DNA of 64,000 bases from Cryptomeria japonica (taxonomy: Eukaryota > Streptophyta > Pinopsida > Cupressales > Cupressaceae), in NCBI RefSeq assembly GCF_030272615.1, contig NC_081408.1, forward strand, positions 309,020,450-309,084,449, read 5' to 3'. The translations under genes were made by a program, and so were the position numbers. The notes beneath the pieces are model-generated. The model worked only from the letters and a program-made list of their open reading frames with translations. It was not told where the DNA came from and did not search any database. This document shows positions 1 to 9,637 of this stretch, in pieces; within the stretch, counting starts at the first letter, position 1; each line of letters opens with the position of its first letter.

Positions 1-846
1 TATTTTTAACCTTATTAACAAATCCACTTCATTAACTGGTATGCATAAAAGAAAGTAACATCATGTGATATTAATGCAACCACATGAATCAACACCATAA
101 CATAGAGATTTACACTTGCAGCCCTCAAAGAGGAAAAACCACAATGGGATTGGTGACCCACAATATCTATCCACTAGCCAACTAAATAAATATTACAATA
201 GGGGCTTGCACATGCAGGAAGGCACACTGCTCATCACAAAAGGAGCCTCACTGACTATAGATCCAATGTACTGGATTACAAATAAAAATTGAACTCAGAA
301 TGTGCATCTGCTATGTTGGATGAGTTCTGGTTAAAGCATTGTTTGTACCAGTTATACTGTAACCTCCCTTACCAGTAACTTAGATCGCTTCCCAAACCTC
401 TAGACAAATAATCAAGACCGATTACAGATCCTTACATTTGCATTCTATCGATCAAGATCTCACTTACATAACATTACATAACCTATCGCATCTCTTATCT
501 GTCATATCCTTAAAATGACCTAACCTGGACTGACTTATATACCCATTTACATGAATAAACACAAATGCCTTATGTCGTCTTATAATCATATTACAAATGA
601 TAAGACACATGTTGGCCCAAACAAAATATAAACATGAAACAATATGATTTTTGTCGCTTCCACGCTTGTCAAATCAATCTCCTGTGTTGGTCTTAGAATA
701 CCGGTTCCAAGTTTGTCAGTTACATGTTTGTTGGTTCCCTGAATGTCGTGAAGAGAATGATAGTTACCTTGATTGTCGGATCTCCCATGAAGTGTGTTTC
801 CATCAATGACAAAACCTATAACCTAGATGAGTGTCAATTGCCAACA
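1..846 (-). mobile_element. Diverged LTR on the minus strand, cut by the window edge
   Basis: Read on the minus strand from 846 downwards, this stretch starts TGTTGGCAATTGACACTCAT and soon has TTGTCATTGATGGAAAC, closely matching the first 60 bases of the LTRs at 3026 and 8841. Around 240-160 it again matches them: TTTGTGATG, CCTGCATGTGCA, a TAATATTTATT block and ATTGTGGGTCAC lie in the same order. Near position 20 the minus strand has a stretch like the terminal part of those LTRs, so about 60 bases of its end probably lie outside the window. No polypurine tract adjoins 847, so this is a solo LTR or a 5' LTR whose interior is off-window. It is much more diverged than the other pair. Confidence 0.75.
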
Positions 847-2330
847 ATCTAAACATGAATACAAGGTCATACATGAAAATGCATAGAAATGTAGGAATAA
901 CAAAACATTCACGACAATACACCAAGATTATAATCATAAAGATACAACAGTCCCAAATATTATATTTATAAAGCTTTATAATTAATTTTACAATAATTTC
1001 CAACTCCTTCCCACAGACAATCTTTTCCAGAGAAGCTTTTCAAAAGAAAAATACAAAAAGGAATAAAATTCCTCCAACCTGGTAATAGAAGTTATGGACA
1101 AAAGAATTTAAAGAAGTGCAATCCAAATCCACAATCCAGCCCAAATCCAAGCCAAGCTCCCAAATCCAAATCCAAAGTTTAAAATCAAGAAGTCTTCAAA
1201 GAAAGCAAATGTTTTGTCCAACCAAAGAAGCCCTGAGAATTCTCAAAAAGATTTATTTATAAAAAAAATCCACAAACTATAAAATCTCCCAGCAAATAAA
1301 AAATAATCAAAATATTATTAATCATACCAACCATACCCCAAAATCAAGGTAAGAAATAATAAAATATTAATATCTCCAATTCCAAATGTCACAGCCAATA
1401 ATAAAGGAGGGTAAGTAAAATATATAATAAGTCAAATGGATAAAAATGAATAAAATAATAAGAATAGCACAATAATTAAATAAGCCATGAGCACAATAAT
1501 ATAAAAACCCAATTAAATATAAAACCACAATAATTAAACATTAAATAAATCTAATAAATCAACGACTCGATAATAATAATGGTCGAATAAACATTAATCC
1601 AAATAACATTAATAGATATTAATCCTCAATAATAATTTAATATCAAAACTAAATATTAAATTAAGTTTAATATTAATAAACTATATGAATCAATTAATTA
1701 TTAATTAATTAATAATCACAACTCACAAGGCAACCCAACAAAAGGGTCGAACAACATACCACATGATGCTAACAAATGACTCATGCCAAGGCACTAAACT
1801 GACAAGGTACCAACTTAAGCCTTAAGTGTGTAGAAGGAACTCATGTCACCTCTGATCAAGTTGCCATTGGGATTAAAGACGCACTCAGACCTATGAGACT
1901 AGGTGGAGTCGATGTCTAGTACCTGCAATCCTAGAACCACCAATGTCCACAAAAAAACATATACATCATATATATAATAATATAATTAGACAAATGAAAG
2001 AGAATCGCAACATCATATCATGCTTGTACTAAGTAGTATGACATCGTCTCTATCATGAATACAGTAGTAAGACAATCACGACATAACATCAACATATTCA
2101 ATATCATAAAGTGGGGTTAGTACTAACAAAATATCCTTATATCACCATAAGCTATATAATCCATCCATGAATAATAAGTGCATATAGATCACCAAATGTA
2201 AGTCCATCCATCATAATAGTTTAGGATATAACATCATCCACATAAATTATAATGTATCATATACATGTCAATATAAAATGTCTAGCATCATCCATAAACA
2301 TCCAAGATATAAATAAGTCATAAGTACTAA
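847..2330 (-). repeat. AT-rich retroelement relic related to the repeat at 39.9-41.9 kb
   Basis: On the minus strand 2330-1690 follows the duplicated repeat of 39888-41251 in order: GATACATTAT, TTTATGTGGATGATG, GACGATGTCATAC, TTGCGATTCT, a GCAGGTACTAGACATCGACT block (about 1925-1905), TTGGG and TTAATTAATTAATAA. The next part, down to about 1200, is AT-rich and resembles loosely the sequence after 41251. No coding region is supported. The family is probably the LTR or leader of a plant LTR retrotransposon, but I cannot assign it. Confidence 0.6.
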
Positions 2331-2542
2331 TCAATACATCATCAAAGAGTATAAGCATAATCCATAAGTCTATCAATGCATGAAAGAAAAGATTAATCAA
2401 GGAGGGACACTACAAATCCTGCAATATATGCATATTTATAAGAATTGGATCTTCCTACATCATTATCCTAAAAAGGTTACCTAAGAATGATATAGATACC
2501 TTGAAAAAGGTGTATATTTAAGTAGTAACCATTTCTCAATAA

Positions 2543-3020
2543 ATGGATCCACATGGGGGAGGAAACTTTGAAACTTTACCATATTTTGGCATTCTTGGAA
2601 TAAATAATCAAATTTTAACAATAAATAATGCCTTATCCAACCATACACCTTTGTTGAATCCTATATTAACTACTCTATTAGCACCCCCACCAATGATTAC
2701 ATATCTAAGCCATGAGCCCCCCAAAAGTGCATTTTATGAACAACAAATGAATCATGGTAAGGAACAAGGAACTCAGTTGGCTTCAAAACTGGAAGCAGTC
2801 AAAAATATGTTGTCTCAAGTCACAAATTAGTAAACTAAGATAAGATTAAACTCTTCCACTAGCCATTAAAAAAAATGCATACAATTATAGCCCTATTTCA
2901 AACCAGAACTTGCAAGGTTTACAATTAGAATATATCATTTTTTTACAAATAGGGACTTTGAGCAGCAAACGCCAAATAAACAATGGAACACTAGACCAAA
3001 CATTGGAAGTGTCACACATC
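2543..3020 (+). pseudogene. Old open-frame remnant interrupted by the LTR element
   Basis: An ATG-started frame of 95 codons (2543-2830) opens with MDPHGGGNFETLPYFG and ends SQVTN. After a short gap a second stretch at about 2885-3020 is open through PYFKPELARF and FTNRDFEQQ. It stays open across the 3021-3025 target duplication into 9638 onward (MVGVDL before a stop). This suggests one older coding sequence cut by the insertion at 3026. I do not recognise the family. A gag-like retroelement protein is possible, but no zinc knuckle or enzyme motif is visible. Confidence 0.35.
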
Positions 3021-3025
3021 CTAGT
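3021..3025 (+). repeat. 5-bp target-site duplication CTAGT, left copy
   Basis: CTAGT precedes the left LTR, and the identical pentamer at 9633-9637 follows the right LTR, as expected for integrase-mediated insertion of an LTR retrotransposon. Confidence 0.85.
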
Positions 3026-3797
3026 TCTTGGAATTCTACACTCTTATGAGAATAGTTAATGTTGTCATTGATGGAAACCAACTGGCAAACATCTGTCAAC
3101 CCACCGACAGTTACCGGCACTGGCAATAGACTTCTACATACACCGGCAGACACTTCACCGGTAGCGGCAATAATGCATACCGACACTCAAGACAACATGG
3201 ACTAAACTTTGTTTATTGTTATATATTGTAATTATCTTTTGTAAAAGCCGACATGGCATATTCTAAAAGACTCATATATATGCATGAGATCTTATAGGTC
3301 ATTTTAGAAAGAGAGAGAGAGGATGATATTATGATATAGTTGATAGCGAAGGTTTTTGGTAATAGACAAAGCTTAAACCGGTACTGAACTTGGCATAGTT
3401 GATGTTAATCTTAAGTAGTACATTGTATTGGATTTTGATAATCCATTTTGTAAGTCAGTGAGACTTCTATTTTGTGATGGAGCAGTGAGCTCTAGACTGT
3501 TAGCCTCCCTGCATGTGCAGGCCCCTCATTGTAAGTAATATTTATTCATTGGCCAGTGAGTGAATATTGTGGGTCACAAATCCCACCAAGGTTTTTCCCA
3601 CACCGGGTTTCCTCATTAAATATCTTGTGTTCTCTATGTTGTTTCTGTTATTCTTATTTGCTGCATTAATTCTTATTTACCAATAAACTATTTTGGGATA
3701 CAAAGTTCTTAATAATTTTAAATATTTTGTAAACCGGTTAGACATTGATTCACCCCCCCCACTCTTAGTGTCTTTGGGACTGTCATTGATTCTAACA
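3026..3797 (+). repeat. Left (5') LTR
   Basis: 772 bp, aligned by eye with the right LTR. Its first bases are TC rather than the expected TG (the right copy has TGTTGG), and it ends TTGATTCTAACA. CCGG-bearing motifs (CACCGGCAGACAC, CACCGGTAGCGG, AACCGGTACTG) recur. The segment near 3560-3620 (GTGGGTCACAAATCCCACC, GTTTTTCCCACACCGGG) looks like the transcribed leader of Copia LTRs. A C-run near 3752-3759 is much longer in the right copy. Confidence 0.85.
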
Positions 3798-3799
3798 AT

Positions 3800-3811
3800 T
3801 GGTATCAGAGC
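3800..3811 (+). other. Primer-binding site (initiator Met tRNA type)
   Basis: TGGTATCAGAGC begins two bases after the left LTR. It is the standard plant Copia primer-binding site complementary to the 3' end of initiator methionine tRNA. Confidence 0.9.
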
Positions 3812-3868
3812 TTGGTCCTCTATTTTCAAAAGCCTAACAGCTTAAGGAAGATTCTGACACCAGTACAG

Positions 3869-4981
3869 ATGGAGAACTTAAGAAAATAATTGGAAGGAGC
3901 TCTTGTGGATTATGATGCAGAGAAATTGAAGAATATCAAACTTGAAGATGATCTAAGGACTGCACAGGAATTCATTAAAGGACTTTAGGAGAACCTTGCT
4001 ATTGCACAAAATAAAAGAAAATAACTTCATGAGAAGATGCAGAAAGATGATGAGGAAAAAGAAACTCTTAATGAACTTCAAACAAGTTGAGACAGGAAAA
4101 CAGTAATATGAAGAATGAAATGCAAAGATATGACTATGAGGTTATGTAAAGACATTGAAGACGAGAAGAAGAATGAAGAAGATTTGACTAGGAGACTCAA
4201 TGATGCTGGAAATGAAAATCTAAGACTTAGTCATGAAAATGATATGTTGAAGATAGATCTGATTCACATGCAACATGATAAAATTGAGCTTGTGAGACAA
4301 AAGGAAATTCTAGAAAATGAGTTGGCTACTGCAAATCAACACAAAGAGAAATCCAAGAGAATTTTAGAGGAGCTTGATGACATGCCAAAAAGTCAGAAAC
4401 CTAATGGAGATACAAATGGACTTGGATTTTAAGTTGGAGAAAGTTCTGGTACTGCAAACAATCTAGATCAGAACAAACCGATAAGACAACCTAATTCTTA
4501 TAAGTTTAATGGCAAATGTTTCAATTGTAGCAAATATGGTCATAGAGAAAATCAATGTAGATTTAGAAACAATCATAATATTAATACACCCACCGGTCAA
4601 TGTTCTGAATGCAACAAAGTTGGTCATAATTCATAAAATTGCAGAATGAATGTGAAATGTTATGTTTGTGGAAGATATGGACACTTATCTAACCAATGCA
4701 GAACACAAACCGGTGTAGGATATAGAAAGGCTATTCAGAGAAATAAGGTGACTTGTTATGCTTGTAACAAAATTGGAGATATTGCCAAATTTTGTAGAAG
4801 CAAGACTTCACCAGTGAATGATAAAGGATCCAGTTTGAAAGGCAAAGAAAAGGTAGATGAGGTAAAGCAAGAATTTTCAAAACAATGGATTAGGAAGAGA
4901 GAACAAAATATTGATGAAACTATCTCTATACTGGTAGAACTAAGTAATCCTCCATCGGCAGGAGATTCTTCATCCAACTGA
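3869..4981 (+). pseudogene. Decayed gag-like ORF with coiled coil and CCHC zinc knuckles
   Basis: A frame starting at ATG 3869 (MENLRK) can be followed to TGA 4979-4981. Its first half is charged and heptad-like (for example 4115-4400, rich in E, K, L and N), suggesting a coiled coil. The second half carries a row of retroviral-type zinc knuckles: CFNCSKYGHRENQC near 4520, a stop-broken one near 4605, CYVCGRYGHLSNQC near 4658 and CYACNKIGDIAKFC near 4755, the last with His replaced by Asp. In-frame stops lie at 3887, 3986, 4022, 4088, 4109, 4430 and 4634, and the reading near 4088-4140 looks better in another frame, so small indels are likely. The product would be a nucleic-acid-binding capsid-like protein. 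It cannot be made intact from this copy. Confidence 0.8.
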
Positions 4982-5284
4982 GAAGTAACCCTTTGGGGCT
5001 ATTGTTGTAAGTTGAAAATCATGTAGATTACCCTCGGTCGATGGTGAGAAGATAGATTTCTTCTTTATCGGTAGATGTGTTAAGTTTTCACTTAACCGAC
5101 AAACATTTAATGCAGTTGGTAAGAGAAATATCATTATAAGTTAGTTAATTTCCCTCTTTTTGAACTCACCAAGTATTCAAATTAGCAAAGAGCATGAAAT
5201 AGAGTGAAGGTATTCAAGGCGAAGGTGCGGAGTGATTTCTTTCAAGCATTCAGAATAATTTCAAGTAGCTAAAGGTATTTTTCA

Positions 5285-8200
5285 ATGGCTTCTTCTTTTG
5301 CTCCCTAATTTATTCAAAACCATACTATTGTGGAAAATGTGAAATGCCCTAGGCCCATATTTAAAATAATTGTTGAAGTAGCTAAGCAAGATGATTCTAT
5401 AGGGGCATTTTCAAAAATTCCTAAAGGTGTAGCTTTTGCAGAAGACCCTAGGATGTATATACATTGCAATATAGAAGAACTAGGTTCTGAAGAATTGATG
5501 AAAATGTATACTAAGGTGATTTGTGATGAAAATGGTGCTATCAAACCTGAACACAAGATTATAGAAACTCTAGGCTTTGTGGAAATACTGAACATTCCCC
5601 AATTTTCGGAAGAAGTAGTAAGAATTGTCTTGAGTAGAGCACATGGAGAATTTCTATGGTTGGATTTTGTCTGCATATTTACCCAGCAACCAATTAGGGT
5701 AGTAACTGGTTTACCCTCAACCGGCACCAGATCTGACAAAACAAAGAAGATCCCTAACAACAAAGTGATGACCCTAACCGAAGCAACATCTGACAATAGA
5801 TCACTAAGAGTGAATGATATCAAAGACATCAATGTGAGATTTGTGAGTATGGTGCTAGGTTACAAGACTACACATGCTACATGCTAAATTCAGTTTCTAG
5901 TCTTTGTATAAACAGTGCTTATGAGATGGTTAACAAAAATGCAATGATAGATGTCTGTGAATGGCTAAAAGATGAACTCATTGATAATTTGAAGAAGATT
6001 GAAGGAGATAAGAAAGGGACATTCCGATTTGGAAATCTTTTGGTATGTTTGATGTTGTATTTCACTAAGGAAATCCCCAATACAGGACCTAAGGACTTTG
6101 GATATGACATACAAGTAGGAAAACAATTACAAGAAGCTTTTACTAGCATGGGAACTGCAAAGGACAACAACATAATTGAATATTTCAAAACTTTCCAAGC
6201 TAAAATGAAAACTAGAGAAAGATTACCACAGAGTGTAGTGGACAAATATGACAAAGAAATATGTTTTGTTATCAAGAGAGATGAGAGATGGATGGAAGTT
6301 GTACTTCCTAGGACTATCTAGGTGACTGAAATGGGATATGAGGTAGATCTTAACATTTTGGAAACATATTCTAAAGCATTATTGGATGCACCGAGAGAAC
6401 CATCAGAGGAAGTTTTTGGTAGTGTTGAAACTATTGAAAGTGATGTAAACACATTGAAGGAAAGAAAGAAAAGAGAAAAATATATGAGAGATGATTCTAA
6501 GAAATTTAAGGAAATCAAAGAAAATGTAATGAGCATCAGTGGCATATCGGCTACTGAGCTTGAAAGACTTCAACCAGAGGCACACATTTCACCAGTTGGC
6601 ACATCTTCTGGATCCGATAGGGACAAGGCAATTGAGTTTAAAAGAGTAGAAAGGAGGAAGAGAAAACCTTCACCGGTACCCTCTCCTTCACCTAAGAGAA
6701 CAAGGACTTTAAGGAAGAAACAATAGGTAGTAAGGGGAACACCAAAGAAATTAACACCAAAGAAGAAACAACAACCTGTTACTCCTTCTTTAGATGATTT
6801 ATTGAATGAGATAACTGACAATGGAAATCTGGCAAATGTACACCAACTGTATGACACATTTAAAGATTTTGATAGGCAAAGCATTGAGAACAATATTATT
6901 TTACATCTGGACATATACAAAAAGGTTTTGATTGAAGTTGTGGATGACTTACCCAATGAACTATATAGGAGATTAGAAGCTAAAAGGATTGCAGTGATGG
7001 AATTAGATAAGAAACTAACAGTTGAGAAACTTCTAGTTGTACATCCTATGAATTCAAAAGAAGAAATTGATGACTTAATCTTTGAGGCTAACCGATCTGT
7101 TTTTGCTAGTGGACACCGACAAGTAAGTTTAATGGTAGGAAGAGTAATAGAGATTGCAGATGAAACTGTTGATACCTGGGATATATTTTTTGTGGAGAAG
7201 GAAAAACAAGAGGAAATAAACCGGCCAAAGAAAACATTTAAAGTGTATCAAAAGGATAAGGATAAGGGAAAAGGTAAAGTTGGTGGTATTTTGAATATCA
7301 AGATCACTAACAATTTACCGCCACCTTGGATACTGCACCGGTAGATACATATGATCCATCAGTTATTGATACTAAAGGTGTCACACATGACGACACTAAT
7401 CCTGAATCTGAGATACTGTTCACCATGAATGTGGACACTCAGAAAGTAAATATTGTTGTGGACAAGGATAGTGCAGAGGTTAAGGATGACAATGTTGATT
7501 GTGGCAACATGGCTGAGAAACCAGTAGAGACTATTGAGGTTGAGATCCCAACCCAAACAGAGCAACCTTTAGATACTGAGAAACCTACTGAAGGAACAGA
7601 TGTTGGCACAGGGCCACCGGAGACTAAGATACTGATAGAACTCACTGAGAAACCTACTGAGGTAGAGGTACATACTAAGACAGAGAAATCGACAATAACT
7701 GAGACATCAAAACAGTCTGAGAAACCCTTGCTAGTTGAGATGCAAACATAGACTGATCCACCAGAGGTAAACACAAGTAAAATGGTTACAACTGATCGAA
7801 GCACAGAGGTAATAAAGGCAATTGGTGAGACATTCGGCACATCAAGTGAATTTAGACCTACAAATGTTACAGAGGTACTCTTGGATTCAATCAAAAAAAT
7901 AACAGATTGCAATGCATTGGCCTACAAGGCAATTGATAACACTGTACCTATTCTTAAATTGATTGCACCTGATTGCAACATAGATCATATTAAGGATTCT
8001 TTAGGCAAATTGGACACATTGTCCAAATTTATTACTGACAATGTAATAATGGTTGATAAAGTGAATAAGAATACAATAAAGGACAGAGTTGAAAAGGAGA
8101 AGAAAAAATTCTTTGATGACACCATAAAGAAGTGCACTAAACACCTGAATACATTATTACTAGCATTGAACTCTACTATTCTGGAGTACAAAGAGCTATA

Positions 8201-8606
8201 CAGGGAAACATGCAAACCTCACCTTCTGACAGAGGACATAGACAAGGAGATCAGTAAAACACAAAAGGAAATTGATGACATAGCAAATAACATAATTGGT
8301 TCATCTGGTCACATAATAGTTTTTGAGCAAGAAATGACAGGTTTTGAAGAAAAAATAAAGAAACTTGAAAAAGAAAAGGCAAGGATAAGGTCTAATGCTA
8401 GAGAGCTTAAAAATAAGCTCGGTCCTAAGCTGGACAATCTTATTTCCCAGAGAATAGAAATATCTAAGGCATTACTTTAGGGAGAACGATCACTGGAAGA
8501 TCACATGCATTATCTCACCGACATGATCCAACAAACTGAGGCAACTTTGAAGGACAACAAAAGGTTTATGCAGAGCTTGAATTTGGTTTGGGCAGATATC
8601 TTTTAG
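5285..8606 (+). pseudogene. Long second ORF of the LTR element in the place of pol; function unknown
   Basis: From ATG 5285 (MASSFAP) to TAG 8604 one long coding sequence can be followed. It is interrupted by stops at 5306, 6319, 6724, 7749 and 8478, and by frame changes near 5880 and 7320. In order it has a globular N-terminal part with FLWLDFVCIF and TGLPSTGTRS (about 5650-5740), a helical middle and a basic, Ser/Pro-rich patch (about 6640-6780, KRVERRKRKPSP). After another globular part comes an acidic, repetitive stretch rich in TEKPTE and EIPTQTEQP (7480-7750), then a long heptad-rich C-terminus (8080-8600). No D-D-E integrase triad, YxDD box or aspartic protease motif appears in any part. 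By position it could correspond to the extra ORF that some Sireviruses carry downstream of pol, but homology is not shown. Confidence 0.7.
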
Positions 8607-8688
8607 ATTGTAACCAATCGGTTACAGACTTTGAGGTAAATTTTTGCACTCATTTGACTAGTTTTTGCCAACCTTTGTCATTGATGTC

Positions 8689-8698
8689 AAAGGGGGAG
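8689..8698 (+). other. Extra polypurine-tract-like motif
   Basis: AAAGGGGGAG sits in CATTGATGTCAAAGGGGGAG, about 140 bp upstream of the true tract at 8829 and in a similar context (CATCAATGCCAAAGGGGGAG). Multiple polypurine tracts are described for Sireviruses. Confidence 0.6.
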
Positions 8699-8828
8699 TA
8701 GTGGAGAGAAAAATACATCTTCAGAGGAGATAATTTTCTCAGTGGAGCACATCTTTTCGAAAAATTTTTTGGACTTCAGTTTTTGGAACAGTTTTTGGAT
8801 TTTTCTCATGAGTGTTGCCATCAATGCC

Positions 8829-8840
8829 AAAGGGGGAGAT
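8829..8840 (+). other. Polypurine tract
   Basis: AAAGGGGGAGAT lies directly against the TGTTGG start of the right LTR, the required position for priming plus-strand DNA synthesis. Confidence 0.85.
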
Positions 8841-9632
8841 TGTTGGCATTCTACACTCTTATGAGAATAGTTGATGTTGTCATTGATGGCAACCAACTGG
8901 AAAACATCTATCAACCGACCAGTAGTTACTGGCACTGGCAATAGACTTCTACATACACTGGCACGCACTTCACCGGCAGCGGCAATAATGCATACCGGCA
9001 CTCAAGCCGACATGGAATAAACTTTGTTTATTGTTTTATATTGTAATTATCTTTTGTAAAAGCCAACATGGCATATTGTAAAAGACACATATATATGCAT
9101 GAGATCTTATAGGTCATTTTAGAAAGAGAGAGAGAGAGAGGATGTTATTGTGATATAGTTGATAGCGAAGGTTTTTGGTAATAGACAGAGCTTGAACCGG
9201 TACTGAACCTGGCATAGTTGATGTTGATCTAAAGTAGTACATTGTATTGGATTTTGATAATCCATTTTGTAAGTTAGTGAGACTTCTGTTTTGTGATTGA
9301 GCAGTGAGCTCTAGGCTGCTAGCCTCCCTGCATGTGCAGGCCCCTCATTGAAAGTAATATTTATTCATTGGCCAATGAGTGAATATTGTGGGTCACAAAT
9401 CCCACCGAGGTTTTTCCCACATCGGGTTTCCTCGTTAAATATCTTGTGTTATGTTGTGTTCTCTATGCTATTTCTGTTATTCTTATGTGTTGCATTAATT
9501 CTTATTTACTGGTACACTGTTTTGGGATACAAAGTTCTTAATAAGTTTAAATATTTTGTAAACCAGTTAGACATTGATTCACCCCCCCCCCCCCCCCAAT
9601 CAATGTCTTTGGGACTGTCATTGATTCTAACA
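8841..9632 (+). repeat. Right (3') LTR
   Basis: 792 bp, TGTTGG...TAACA, matching 3026-3797. It differs by many transitions, a longer GA run near 9125 and a run of about 16 C near 9581-9597. Frames that appear open inside it (for example 9348-9683) are LTR sequence, not genes. Confidence 0.85.
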
Positions 9633-9637
9633 CTAGT
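9633..9637 (+). repeat. 5-bp target-site duplication CTAGT, right copy
   Basis: Identical to 3021-3025. Confidence 0.85.

Larger units (their letters stand above)
3026..9632 (+). mobile_element. Complete non-autonomous LTR retrotransposon, Sirevirus-like
   Basis: The 6.6 kb element has all structural marks of an LTR retrotransposon: two similar LTRs (3026-3797, 8841-9632), CTAGT duplications on both sides, a methionine-tRNA type primer-binding site at 3800 and a polypurine tract ending at 8840. Its interior holds a gag-like ORF and one long second ORF, both broken by stops, and no protease, integrase, reverse transcriptase or RNase H motif. CCGG-containing repeats in the LTR, a coiled-coil gag with zinc knuckles and a repeated AAAGGGGGAG tract resemble the Sirevirus (Copia) lineage, so I infer a pol-less derivative mobilised in trans. 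The lineage is an inference; the structure is seen directly. LTR pairs agree over long stretches but differ at many positions, so the insertion is not recent. Confidence 0.9.
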
